Below, one piece after another: positions 52,868 to 62,347 of a stretch of DNA of 64,000 bases. Location: NCBI GenBank assembly GCA_964615305.1, contig CAZTNA010000001.1:248001-312000 (forward strand), in the 5' to 3' direction. The notes under the pieces are model-generated. The model was not told the DNA's origin, did not search any database, and saw only the letters and a program-made list of their open reading frames with translations. How positions within the stretch are numbered: position 1 is the first letter of the stretch; every line of letters starts with the position of its first letter. Source of the stretch: Bog-950 sp964615305 (GTDB lineage: Bacteria > Bacteroidota > Bacteroidia > Chitinophagales > LD1). The position numbers and the translations under genes are program-made.

Positions 52868-55062
52868 TGCGCGTTAGAGTTTGTTACTGTTTACTTCTGC
52901 TTTTTGTTTTAGCTAACCGTTCGTTTTCGCAACATCTAACCGACTACGTTAATCCACTTATCGGTACCAGAGGTTTGTTTTTGTATGGGCGCACAACTCC
53001 CTTTGTAACTCAGCCATTCGGTATGACACACTGGACGCCTGTTACCCGCAAAGCACGAATTGCTGTACCTCTTTACAATCACTTTGATACAGGCATTCGT
53101 GGGTTTCGTGCCACACATAAGCCCGCTATGTGGATGGGCGACTACGGCCACGTAACGTTCAAGCCCGTTGTTGGCAAGATAAGTTCCAAGGTTTTAAAGC
53201 GCACGTACTACTTCAATCACGGTGCTGAAACTTCCAAGCCTCATTACTACTCGGTTGAACTTCGCACACAAAAGCTGTCGATTATAAAAACTGAAATGAC
53301 TGCTACCTCGCGCTGCGGAGTAATGAAGTTCCATTTTCCTAAAAATGAAATACCTTCAATCTTCATTGAAGCAAGTGAACTTCCTGATTCAAACGGTTGG
53401 GTAAAAGTTATTCCAGAGCAAAGAGAAGTTATCGGGTGGAATAAGGACAGGCAATCCGCACACCTTGGTCCGCCTCTGCCAAATTTCAAAGGTTACTTCG
53501 TTATTCTATTCAGTGAAGCGTTTGAAAAATGGGGAACGTACACTGATGAAAATCTGAATAAAGACGGCACAGAACAAACCGCCAATAGATGTGGTGCTTG
53601 GATTGGTTTTGCAAAGAACACAGGTACGGTAGAGGTGCGTGTTGCTACTTCTTTTATTAGCATAGAACAAGCTCGCGAAAATTTACATAAGGAAATTGAC
53701 GGTAAAGATTTTGATGCTGTAATGAGTGAAACGCAACAGCAATGGAACAAATACTTAAGGCGAATAGAACTAACCGATGCTACTAAAAGGCAGAAAAGTA
53801 TTTTCTATTCAGCTATGTACCACACATTATTGTTTCCAAGACAGTTTTCAGAGTACGGAAAATATTACAGTGCATTTGATGATAAAGTTCACACCGGTGT
53901 TTCATATAATGATTACTCGCTTTGGGATACATACCGCGCGCAACATCCTCTTTTAATACTTACCGCACCCGAACATGTGCCGGGTATGGTTCAATCATTA
54001 ATTCAAAATTATGAAGAGGGGGGATACATGCCCAAATGGCCAAATCCAACTTACACAGGAATTATGATTGGCACACATGCCGATGCCATAATAGCCGATG
54101 CGGTGGTAAAAGGCATGAGAGGTTTCAATTTGCAGAAAGCATACGATGCTTGTATGAAAGACGCTATGGTGGCATCCGGAAATGACAGTGCAAATCGGTG
54201 GGCTGACCGTGCGCCTTTTACTTTTATTGAAGCACGTGCAGGGTTGCATTGGGTTAAAAAACTTGGCTATGTGCCGGTTGATAAAACCAACGAGTCTGTT
54301 TCTAATACCTTGGAAGGTGCGTACGATGATTTTTGTGTGGCACAAGTAGCAAAAGCGGTTGGTAGAACAAATGAATATGATTTGTTGATGAAGCGAAGCA
54401 AGAATTACGTGAACGTTTATAATCCTGCAACAGGAATGATGGCCCCGCGAAAAGCAGATGGTAGTTGGGAGAAAAACACGCGCCTTGGTTTTACGGAAGG
54501 AAGCCCGTGGACATATTTGTTTGGTGTGCAGCATGACATACCGGGCTTGATTAAACTGATGGGTGGTAGCGATAGTTTTATCAAAAAGTTGAACCAAAAT
54601 TTTAGAGGGGCACATTACATACACATGAATGAGCCGGGGCACCACTATACCTATCTGTATAACTATGTAGGTAAACCCTGGCGAACACAGTATTTGGTTT
54701 GGCTCAATAGAACATTTCTGTATCGCAACAATGCCGATGGCATGGATGGCGATGATGACTGCGGACAAATGAGTGCCTGGTATGTTTTCAGCGCACTGGG
54801 TTTTTATCCGGTTACACCCGGCACCGATGTGTACGCCATAGGTACTCCGCTTTTTAAAAAGGCAATTATCTATTTCAATCCCGAAAATAGAGAGCAGAAA
54901 TTTGAAATTGTTGCCAACCATGCTTCAGGCAGAAACAAATACATACAGTCAGCCGCCCTCAACGGAAATAAACTTCCCGAGCTATTTTTACACCATGCGG
55001 ATATTGTAAACGGAGGAAAACTGGAATTTGAAATGGGCACAAAGCCGAAGAAGAGTTGGTAG
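52864..55062 (+). CDS. GH92 family alpha-mannosidase
   Basis: 732 residues. A signal peptide ends near SFSQ (about 23). The GH92 fold is clear: DYVNPLIGT at the start of the N-domain, then the catalytic domain with SLWDTYRAQHPLL, MNEPGHHY (acid near Glu590) and DGDDDCGQMSAWYVFSALGFYPV (base region near Asp630-632). These calcium-dependent exo-enzymes remove alpha-mannose from glycans. No SusC/SusD pair is in sight. It may act on mannosylated surface or yeast glycans. Overlaps the desaturase by 4 bases. Confidence 0.92.
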   Translation: MMRVRVCYCLLLLFVLANRSFSQHLTDYVNPLIGTRGLFLYGRTTPFVTQPFGMTHWTPVTRKARIAVPLYNHFDTGIRGFRATHKPAMWMGDYGHVTFKPVVGKISSKVLKRTYYFNHGAETSKPHYYSVELRTQKLSIIKTEMTATSRCGVMKFHFPKNEIPSIFIEASELPDSNGWVKVIPEQREVIGWNKDRQSAHLGPPLPNFKGYFVILFSEAFEKWGTYTDENLNKDGTEQTANRCGAWIGFAKNTGTVEVRVATSFISIEQARENLHKEIDGKDFDAVMSETQQQWNKYLRRIELTDATKRQKSIFYSAMYHTLLFPRQFSEYGKYYSAFDDKVHTGVSYNDYSLWDTYRAQHPLLILTAPEHVPGMVQSLIQNYEEGGYMPKWPNPTYTGIMIGTHADAIIADAVVKGMRGFNLQKAYDACMKDAMVASGNDSANRWADRAPFTFIEARAGLHWVKKLGYVPVDKTNESVSNTLEGAYDDFCVAQVAKAVGRTNEYDLLMKRSKNYVNVYNPATGMMAPRKADGSWEKNTRLGFTEGSPWTYLFGVQHDIPGLIKLMGGSDSFIKKLNQNFRGAHYIHMNEPGHHYTYLYNYVGKPWRTQYLVWLNRTFLYRNNADGMDGDDDCGQMSAWYVFSALGFYPVTPGTDVYAIGTPLFKKAIIYFNPENREQKFEIVANHASGRNKYIQSAALNGNKLPELFLHHADIVNGGKLEFEMGTKPKKSW

Positions 55063-55102
55063 TTCGTCTTCTTCTAAAAGAGTTTATTTTCGGAAGACAC
55101 AC

Positions 55103-55660
55103 ATGAAGTATCTTTTATCCTGCTTTTTCATTTTGTTTATTTCAGAAACTAATGCTCAGCAATTCACTAAGCCGCAACTACGCGAAATGTTTTTGCCCGC
55201 TACAGAACGAAAGGGTGCATTAGACACACTCTTGATAAAGTTAGAAAGTATTAAAAAAAAATCTCCCGCAGAGCAAAGCTATTTGGGAATTTGCAATGGT
55301 CTTTGTTGCCAGCACGTAGAAGGTAACTGGTCAAAGTTAATGTATGTAGTTAAAGCCAAAAACCTCTTAAACGAAGCGGTTGAACGCGATAGCAAAGATC
55401 CCGAGTTGCGTTTTATGCGCTTAATGCTTGAACATTTTCTTCCTTCGTTTTTGGGCTTAAACAAACACATAGCCGATGACTTAAGTGTAATTTTCGGCAA
55501 CCCGAAATTTATTGACGAAAGCCCAACACTAAAAAGGAAAGTAATTGACTTTTTATTGTGGAGCAAAAGATGCAATACTGAACAAACCCGGCTACTCGAA
55601 AAAGAATTAATAGACTTAAACAAGCTTACAGCCGATGAGGCAAACAAAAAAAATCAATAG
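55103..55660 (+). CDS. hypothetical secreted protein
   Basis: 185 residues from ATG 55103, which begins a signal peptide (YLLSCFFILFISETNAQ); an earlier start would spoil it. The mature protein is all-helical, Lys/Leu-rich, with CNGLCCQHVEGNW in the middle. It lies 40 bases after GH92 and 20 before GH1 on the same strand. It may be a periplasmic accessory of the operon. Family not recognised. Confidence 0.6.
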   Translation: MKYLLSCFFILFISETNAQQFTKPQLREMFLPATERKGALDTLLIKLESIKKKSPAEQSYLGICNGLCCQHVEGNWSKLMYVVKAKNLLNEAVERDSKDPELRFMRLMLEHFLPSFLGLNKHIADDLSVIFGNPKFIDESPTLKRKVIDFLLWSKRCNTEQTRLLEKELIDLNKLTADEANKKNQ

Positions 55661-55680
55661 AATAAAATAACATTACCGCC

Positions 55681-57111
55681 ATGACCCGTCAACAGTATCT
55701 GCAGATTCTAGCTACGCTTGCAGCAGGAAGCGTGCTTCCACAAAATTTATTAGCTGAATTAGTTAACACTGGAGAATTACAAAGAAGCCAGTTCGGAAAA
55801 GATTTTGTGTGGGGAACCGCCACTGCTTCATACCAAATAGAAGGGGCATGGAATGCGGATGGTAAAGGAGAAAGCATTTGGGACCATTTCACACATTACC
55901 ATAAGGGCAAAATTAAAACTCGCGAAAACGGAGATGTAGCATGCGATTTTTACAATCGTTATGAAAACGACATTGAGCTAATGCGAAAAATGAACATACC
56001 TGCGTCTAGATTTTCTATTGCGTGGCCACGTATATTGCCTCAAGGAACCGGTGCTGTAAACCAAAAAGGGGTAGATTTTTATCACCGCGTAATTGACAAG
56101 TGTTTGAAAGAAAATGTAACCCCCTGGATTACCTGCTACCATTGGGATTTACCTCAGGCTCTTGAGAAAAAAGGCGGTTGGGCAAACAGAGATTCTATAA
56201 AATGGTTCGAGGAATATGTAGATATTATTTCGCGCGCTTATGGCGATAAAGTGAAGAACTGGATGGTGTTTAACGAACCTATGGCTTTTGTGCCGCTGGG
56301 CTACTTAATAGGAATGCACGCCCCGGGCCACATCAACTTCGGAAAATTTTATAGAGCAGTTCACAACGTAGTTATGTGCCATGGTGCCGGTGGTAGAGTT
56401 TTGAAAGCAAACGTAAAAAACAGCCTAGTAGGATCTACTTTTTCGTGTAGCCACGTTGATGCCAAAAACGATAAACCCGCCAATGTAAAAGCAGCACGCA
56501 GAGCCGATGCGTTTATTAACCGTTTGTTTATTGATCCGGTAATGGGGCTTGGTTACCCCAAAGCAGATTTTCCGGCATGTAAGCATATTGAAAAACACAT
56601 GCAGCCCGGTGATGAAGAAAAAATGAAGTTCGATTTTGACTTTATTGGGCTTCAGAATTACACACGCATGGTAGTGTATAATTTGGGGTTGATTCCCATT
56701 GTTCGGTTCAATCAACGGCAACCCAAGCGGAACGGAAACCCCATTACTGAAATGAATTGGGAAGTTTACCCTGAAGGTATATATAAGTTACTTAAAAAAT
56801 TTAGTGCATATAAAAACATGCCACCATTGATAGTAACCGAAAACGGTGCAGCGTTTAAAGATGTAAATCAGAATGGAGAAATTAACGACACGCAGAGGTT
56901 ACAGTTTATTCAGGATTATCTGAAACAAGTGTTGCGTGCCAAGCAGGAAGGTGTAAACGTAAACGGATATTTCGTTTGGAGTTTTATGGACAACTTCGAG
57001 TGGGCAGAAGGTTACCGCCCTAGGTTTGGTATTGTAGGAGTTGATTTCGAAACTCAGAAAAGAACCGTGAAAACCAGCGGCAAATGGTTTAGCGAATTTT
57101 TAAAACAATAA
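55681..57111 (+). CDS. GH1 family beta-glycosidase
   Basis: 476 residues. An N-terminal stretch (MTRQQYLQILATLAAGSVLP) suggests a weak export signal. The GH1 barrel follows from KDFVWGTATASYQIEGAWN, with ITCYHWDLPQALE, acid/base Glu199 in FNEP, nucleophile Glu387 in VTENGAAF, and GYFVWSFMDNFEWAEGY. It hydrolyses beta-glucosides or related linkages with retention. Along with GH92 it suggests use of a mixed mannose- and glucose-bearing compound. It is 7 bases from the next gene. Confidence 0.93.
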   Translation: MTRQQYLQILATLAAGSVLPQNLLAELVNTGELQRSQFGKDFVWGTATASYQIEGAWNADGKGESIWDHFTHYHKGKIKTRENGDVACDFYNRYENDIELMRKMNIPASRFSIAWPRILPQGTGAVNQKGVDFYHRVIDKCLKENVTPWITCYHWDLPQALEKKGGWANRDSIKWFEEYVDIISRAYGDKVKNWMVFNEPMAFVPLGYLIGMHAPGHINFGKFYRAVHNVVMCHGAGGRVLKANVKNSLVGSTFSCSHVDAKNDKPANVKAARRADAFINRLFIDPVMGLGYPKADFPACKHIEKHMQPGDEEKMKFDFDFIGLQNYTRMVVYNLGLIPIVRFNQRQPKRNGNPITEMNWEVYPEGIYKLLKKFSAYKNMPPLIVTENGAAFKDVNQNGEINDTQRLQFIQDYLKQVLRAKQEGVNVNGYFVWSFMDNFEWAEGYRPRFGIVGVDFETQKRTVKTSGKWFSEFLKQ

Positions 57112-57118
57112 TTTTGAT

Positions 57119-57976
57119 GTGAATTCCAAATTCATTCAAACTAATGGTATTAAACTGCACTATGTTGAACAGGGTAACGGAGCGTTGGTAATTCTGTTGC
57201 ATGGGTTTCCAGAGTTTTGGTACGGTTGGAAAAATCAACTGCCTGTTTTATCGGAAAAATACAGAGTGGTGGCTCCTGATATGCGCGGCTATAATTTGAG
57301 CCACAAACCACAGGGAGTATTTAACTATAATATTGACGTGCTTGCCAAAGATATTGCCGACTTCATCCGTGCCCTTGGCGAAAAACAAGCTATAGTGGTA
57401 GGGCACGATTGGGGTGCTGCCGTAGCTTGGGCAGTAGCTGCCCTGCACCCAGAAGTGGTTAAAAAATTAGCCATACTTAATGTGCCGCATCCGGCTAACA
57501 TGCAACAAGCCTTTAAGAAGTTCAACTTAGCTCAGTGGCGAAAAAGCTGGTACATTTTCTTTTTTCAGCTACCTTTTTTACCTGAGAAGATGGTGGCAAG
57601 AGAAGATTTTTTCAGAAAAACTTTTAGAGCTATGTGCGTGCGGAAAAATGTTTTCAACGAAACCGATTTTGCAAAATACCGAGAAGCATATGCACAGCCC
57701 GGTATGATTAAAGCAGCCCTCAATTATTACCGTGCAGCTTTCCGAAGCGTGGCGGCACCTGTTGTTCTGCCAAAAATTAAAGCCCCCGTGCTTATGCTTT
57801 GGGGCGAGCAGGATAAAGCCCTCGGAAAAGAACTTACCTACAACACCAACCGTTTTTGTGAAGGCAGCTTTGAAATTCAATACGACCCTACCAGCGGGCA
57901 TTTTATACAACACGAAAATCCGCAATGGGTAAACCAAAACTTGCTGAAGTTTTTCGAAAGCCGTATGGATGCATAG
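57119..57976 (+). CDS. alpha/beta hydrolase, epoxide hydrolase-like
   Basis: 285 residues. HGFPEFWYGW and nucleophile Asp97 in GHDWGA, with His261 in GHFIQHE, give the Asp-His arrangement of epoxide hydrolases and haloalkane dehalogenases; the HGFPE motif favours epoxide hydrolase. No signal peptide. The start is a GTG at 57119 (an ATG just before it is followed by a stop). It is the last gene of the operon that begins with the desaturase. An epoxide from oxidised lipid would be a possible substrate (inference). Confidence 0.82.
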   Translation: MNSKFIQTNGIKLHYVEQGNGALVILLHGFPEFWYGWKNQLPVLSEKYRVVAPDMRGYNLSHKPQGVFNYNIDVLAKDIADFIRALGEKQAIVVGHDWGAAVAWAVAALHPEVVKKLAILNVPHPANMQQAFKKFNLAQWRKSWYIFFFQLPFLPEKMVAREDFFRKTFRAMCVRKNVFNETDFAKYREAYAQPGMIKAALNYYRAAFRSVAAPVVLPKIKAPVLMLWGEQDKALGKELTYNTNRFCEGSFEIQYDPTSGHFIQHENPQWVNQNLLKFFESRMDA

Positions 57977-58026
57977 AACGGGTGTTTTGTGTGAATTTTA
58001 CTCAAAATCACCATTCTGCAATCGAA

Positions 58027-58056
58027 TTTGCGCTTTAACCCATAATTCTATATTTG
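58027..58056 (+). promoter_or_regulatory. secDF promoter (TTTG, 18 bases, TATATTTG)
   Basis: A -33 box TTTG (58027-58030) and -7 box TATATTTG (58049-58056) are separated by 18 bases, close to the Bacteroidota consensus. They lie 30 bases before the secDF start. Confidence 0.6.
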
Positions 58057-58085
58057 CCTTCCATTTTTAAAAAATCACCCTCAAA

Positions 58086-61000
58086 ATGCAGAATTTAAAA
58101 GGAGTTATTAAGGTATTTACCATCATTCTTGTACTCGTTTGCTTGTTCCAGTTGTCGTTTACGTTTTTAGCTCGTAGTGTCGAAAGCAAAGCAGATGCGT
58201 ATGCCAACAATTTGGTTAAGGTTACTGAACCGGCTGGCTTGTCGCCAATTCAAAAAGTGCTGTTTCAGGACAGTGTAGAACTGGTTAAGAAAACCTTTCG
58301 CAGAAACTATCTCGATTCTGTGGCCGGAGCTCCAATAATTGATGTATGGGGGTTGAAAGATTTTTACACCTATAAGTTTTGCAGCGATCACGCACTCAGT
58401 TTAGGGCTCGACCTTAAGGGGGGTATGAGTCTTACCATGGAAATTTCTGAGGATGATGTGCTTCGCAGAATTGCGTACAACAACAAGAGTGAGCTGTTTA
58501 ATAAAGCCATAAACAATGCAAAAGAAAAGCAGAAAGACGATCAACGCGATTTCCTGACAATATTTAAAAGTGAGTTCGAAGCGCTTGACAAAAGCGCAAA
58601 GTTGGCAGCTGTTTTTGCACCTATTGAAAGCTACCAGGGTAAGTTGACTATCAATTCTTCTAATGAAGAAGTAGTGAATGTACTACGTAAAGATTTTGAT
58701 GCAGCCATTAAGAATACTTTTCAAGTATTAAAAACCCGTATTGACCAGTTTGGTGTGGCTTCTCCAAACATTTCATTGCAAGAAAATACCGGTCGTATTA
58801 TCCTTGAACTACCTGGTGTTGACGATCCGGCTCGTATCCGTAAACTTTTACAGCAAACTGCACAGCTTGAGTTTTGGGATACATACGAAACAGGTGAAGT
58901 ACTCAACTATCTTGGCGATGCTAATACAGCACTTCGCGATGCTGAAGCGGCTCTAAAACAGTCTGCTGACACTGTCGTGACCGAAGCAGTTGACTCAACA
59001 AAATCTGCTGGATCTGAACTTTTTAGCGATTCGACTTTAACAGCAGCTACTGATAGCGTGGCCAAGACCAAGAAAGATTCAGCAAATACCAACTCGAACC
59101 CACTTTGGGAGCTGCTGTACCCTAACCTTACTCAAGACGGTAAAAGTGCAGGTGAAGGACCAATGGTTGGTCGTGCAATGGGTAAGGATACCGCCAAGAT
59201 TAACCGTTTGTTAAGCAAAGATATAGTTAAGGCTTCATTACCTCGTGATTTGAAGCTGCTTTGGGGAGCACACTCGTTGAGTAAAGAGGCTAATGTTTAT
59301 GGGCTATATGCTATTAAGAAAAACCCCGCTTCAACAGAAGCACCGCTTGGTGGCGATGTAATTACTGATGCATACCAATCGTTTGACCAATATGGTATTC
59401 CGGAAGTTGACCTTACTATGAATGCAATGGGTTCTGCTAAATGGGAGCAAATGACCGATGCTGCCGTTAATGGCAACATTGGAGGAAAGAGCATAAAAAA
59501 ATGTATTGCCATTGTGCTTGATAACCGTGTATTTTCTGCCCCTCGGGTACAACAAAAAATTTCCGGAGGTCGCTCAAACATTACGGGTATAAACGAGCTT
59601 GAAGAAGCAATTGACTTGGCTAACATTCTAAAGAGTGGTAAACTAGAAGCTAAAACTGTTGTAATTGAAGAACAAATTATTGGACCATCGTTGGGTAAAG
59701 AATCTATACGTGCCGGCTTACTTTCGCTCCTGATTGGCTTTGGTATGGTGTTCTTGTTTATGGTGCTTTACTATAACCGTTCTGGTGTTATTGCCAACAT
59801 AGCCATGTTCCTTAATCTCTTTATTCTTGTTTGTGCCTTAATTTCTATCGGGGCTTCATTTACACTACCTGCTATGGCAGGTATACTGCTTACTTTAGCT
59901 ATGGCAGTAGACGCTAACGTTATTATAAACGAGCGTGTGCGTGAAGAAATAGCCCGTGGCAAAGGCCTTCGTTTAGCTGTAGAAGAGGGTTATAAACACT
60001 CCTATAATGCCATTGTTGACGGTAACCTTACTACTATGGTGGTAGGTATCGCACTTATGATTTTTGGATTAGGTGCCATACAAGGTTTTGGCCGCGTGTT
60101 AGTTTATGGCTTGTTTACCTCCATGTTTACCGCGGTGTTGGTTTCGCGAGTTATCTTCGACTACGCCTTTGATAAAAACTGGACTATCAATTTTGGTAAC
60201 AAGGTAACCAACAACCTTTTCAAAGGAACCAATATTGACTTTTTAGGAAAACGGAAAATTACTTACATAGTATCTTCTATCATATTTGTTGTTTCGTTTG
60301 GTTCTATATTTTTCTATGGCTTCGATTTAGGAGTTGACTTTAAAGGTGGAAGAAGCTACGTAATTCAGTTTGATAAAGACGTTACTACCGAGGAAGTTTC
60401 AAAAGCTTTAGAATCTGCTTTAGAAGGTGCACCTCAGGTAAAAACTTACGGAAGCAACAATCAGGTTTCGGTTACTACAGCTTATTTAGTAGATATTAAC
60501 GGTGCCGACAGCACGGTTGAAGCTAAAGTATACGAAGGTGCTAAAACACTTTTTACCACAGCACCAACATTGGAAGATTTTAGAGTTAAGAACATAAAAA
60601 GTTCGGTGAAAATTGGTGCATCTATAGCCGATGACATCCGCAGCAGTGCATTTTATGCAGTGTTTTTCAGCTTGGCGGGTGTGTTCCTTTATATTTTTGT
60701 TCGCTTTAGAAAATGGCAATATGCCGTAGGTGCTATTTTCTCACTAATCCACGACCCGGTTTTGGTGTTAGGCGTGTTCTCACTTCTCCGCCACATACTG
60801 CCATTCTCTCTGGAAATAGACCAAAACGTAATTGCTGCTATACTCACCCTTATCGGTTACTCCGTAAACGATACCGTGGTGGTGTTTGACCGTATTCGTG
60901 AAACTATTGGTTTGCATCCTACACGCACACTTTCTCAAAATGTAAACGATTCTATTAACCAAACTTTAAGCAGAACAATTATGACTGTAATGACTGTGTT

Positions 61001-61154
61001 CTTGGTGGCACTTATTTTATTCATATTTGGCGGAACACCTATTCGCGGGTTCTCTTTTGCTTTAATTATCGGCTTACTAATTGGTACCTACTCCTCTATT
61101 TTTGTAGCATCTCCGGTAATGGTTGATTTAACTAACCGTTTCGGCAAAAAATAG
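58086..61154 (+). CDS. secDF: SecDF protein translocase subunit (fused)
   Basis: 1022 residues, with SecD and SecF in one chain as usual in Bacteroidota. SecD (about 1-665) has the first helix, a large periplasmic domain (LGLDLKGGMSLTME, RIDQFGVASPNISLQ, IILELPGVDDPARI) and five helices including AMAVDANVIINERVREE. SecF (about 695-1020) has GVDFKGGRSYVIQF and GYSVNDTVVVFDRIRET. It uses the proton gradient to pull proteins through SecYEG. The periplasmic domain has an Ala/Ser/Asp-rich insert (about 290-340). A promoter and terminator bracket it as a single gene. Confidence 0.95.
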   Translation: MQNLKGVIKVFTIILVLVCLFQLSFTFLARSVESKADAYANNLVKVTEPAGLSPIQKVLFQDSVELVKKTFRRNYLDSVAGAPIIDVWGLKDFYTYKFCSDHALSLGLDLKGGMSLTMEISEDDVLRRIAYNNKSELFNKAINNAKEKQKDDQRDFLTIFKSEFEALDKSAKLAAVFAPIESYQGKLTINSSNEEVVNVLRKDFDAAIKNTFQVLKTRIDQFGVASPNISLQENTGRIILELPGVDDPARIRKLLQQTAQLEFWDTYETGEVLNYLGDANTALRDAEAALKQSADTVVTEAVDSTKSAGSELFSDSTLTAATDSVAKTKKDSANTNSNPLWELLYPNLTQDGKSAGEGPMVGRAMGKDTAKINRLLSKDIVKASLPRDLKLLWGAHSLSKEANVYGLYAIKKNPASTEAPLGGDVITDAYQSFDQYGIPEVDLTMNAMGSAKWEQMTDAAVNGNIGGKSIKKCIAIVLDNRVFSAPRVQQKISGGRSNITGINELEEAIDLANILKSGKLEAKTVVIEEQIIGPSLGKESIRAGLLSLLIGFGMVFLFMVLYYNRSGVIANIAMFLNLFILVCALISIGASFTLPAMAGILLTLAMAVDANVIINERVREEIARGKGLRLAVEEGYKHSYNAIVDGNLTTMVVGIALMIFGLGAIQGFGRVLVYGLFTSMFTAVLVSRVIFDYAFDKNWTINFGNKVTNNLFKGTNIDFLGKRKITYIVSSIIFVVSFGSIFFYGFDLGVDFKGGRSYVIQFDKDVTTEEVSKALESALEGAPQVKTYGSNNQVSVTTAYLVDINGADSTVEAKVYEGAKTLFTTAPTLEDFRVKNIKSSVKIGASIADDIRSSAFYAVFFSLAGVFLYIFVRFRKWQYAVGAIFSLIHDPVLVLGVFSLLRHILPFSLEIDQNVIAAILTLIGYSVNDTVVVFDRIRETIGLHPTRTLSQNVNDSINQTLSRTIMTVMTVFLVALILFIFGGTPIRGFSFALIIGLLIGTYSSIFVASPVMVDLTNRFGKK

Positions 61155-61170
61155 TAACGTAGAATCAATG

Positions 61171-61206
61171 AAAAAAGGCTGCCTTAATAAAGGTGGCCTT
61201 TTTGTT
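61171..61206. terminator. bidirectional terminator after secDF
   Basis: AAAAAGGC and GCCTTTTT flank an inner CCTT/AAGG pairing, with A and T runs outside. It serves secDF and possibly the opposite gene. The rest of 61207-61339 shows nothing. Confidence 0.75.
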
Positions 61207-61339
61207 TTTGGGAATAGCCGTGAAATAAGAGAAGAAAGCAATAGATAACCTTTGTCAGCTTAAATGTGATAGCGGTGAGATGTGATAAATATTAAGCAAA
61301 ACGCAGTAAGTGCATGAGCAGTGGTTGCTATTCTACGTT

Positions 61340-62236
61340 TTAGTTTACACTGTTTGATTTTTTATTTAGAAATTTTTCAATTAACGGCACTATAAATTCA
61401 TTTTCCTTGAAATCAGAAGGTAGTGTTGTTATCTCACCTATGTATTCACCATGTCCTCCGGGGATAATTGCCAACTTACAGTTTGGAATCAGTTTAGACA
61501 TAGCCACAACATGTTCTGAAGTCGCAACATCTTGGTCGCCATTAATAAGTAACACTGGAGCCTTAATTGATTTTATAAAATCATCTGGAAAGTCTTCAAA
61601 ATGTATCATACGGGCAGCACACTTTTGGTACATATTTATAAGCTTTGAGCTATCTGGGTTTACTTCTAGAAATGCGCTTTTGTACTGTTGTGGCATTTGA
61701 GCAAATGTTCCGTTTTTCATAAACTCCCAAAACTGAGTAAATGTTCCATTACGCTTTAGTAGGATAGAAGCTGCAATCACCTTAATGCAAATTTCCGGAT
61801 GTCGGATGGCTATTTGTAGAGCCGTATTGCCGCCATTGCTAAAACCCAGGATATCAGCTTGACTAATATCTAAGTTTTTGAGTAGCATGGCTACATCGTC
61901 TGCGTCTTGCTCAAAAGAAATGGGTGCATTACGGTCGTTTGTTCGTCCATGTGCCTGAAGTTCTACACAAATCAATTGCCTGTTCTTGAATAAAGGAATT
62001 ACCCTGCCAAAAGTTGTTTGTATGGTTGACCCGCCACCGTGTATTAGTACAAGAGGCTTTCCTTCTCCGTAAATTTCGTAGTACATTTTAATGCCGTTAA
62101 CATCTGAATAGCCATTTTTGAAATTCAAACTGCTGTTAACTGGTTTTGCCATAGGTTGATCTGTGTTGTTCGGTTTATTGTTGCAGGAAGCTAAAGAAAA
62201 AAGAACAAGTAATACACAAGTAACTGTCGGCTTCAC
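61340..62236 (-). CDS. alpha/beta hydrolase lipoprotein
   Basis: 298 residues. The signal peptide carries a lipobox (SLASCNN, Cys near 18), then an alpha/beta hydrolase domain: LVLIHGGGSTIQ (oxyanion loop), nucleophile Ser in GFSNGG, Asp in GDQDVA and His in GGHGEY. It is anchored in the periplasm or outer membrane and would cleave esters or similar bonds. The start is a GTG. Family is clear; substrate is not. Confidence 0.82.
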   Translation of the reverse strand: MKPTVTCVLLVLFSLASCNNKPNNTDQPMAKPVNSSLNFKNGYSDVNGIKMYYEIYGEGKPLVLIHGGGSTIQTTFGRVIPLFKNRQLICVELQAHGRTNDRNAPISFEQDADDVAMLLKNLDISQADILGFSNGGNTALQIAIRHPEICIKVIAASILLKRNGTFTQFWEFMKNGTFAQMPQQYKSAFLEVNPDSSKLINMYQKCAARMIHFEDFPDDFIKSIKAPVLLINGDQDVATSEHVVAMSKLIPNCKLAIIPGGHGEYIGEITTLPSDFKENEFIVPLIEKFLNKKSNSVN

Positions 62237-62347
62237 TTTAAATTATCTCTCTTTTGGTTTTAACAGATATGATGAACTCTTAATGTTTACATCCTGATGT
62301 AGTTTGCAAACTCTTTAACCGGTTGATGGGAGTAATCTGTTTATCTA

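Noticed and set aside
53998..54921. A 307-codon open frame on the minus strand
   Set aside because: It lies wholly inside the GH92 gene, whose catalytic motifs are intact; the opposite frame resembles no family and is a shadow.
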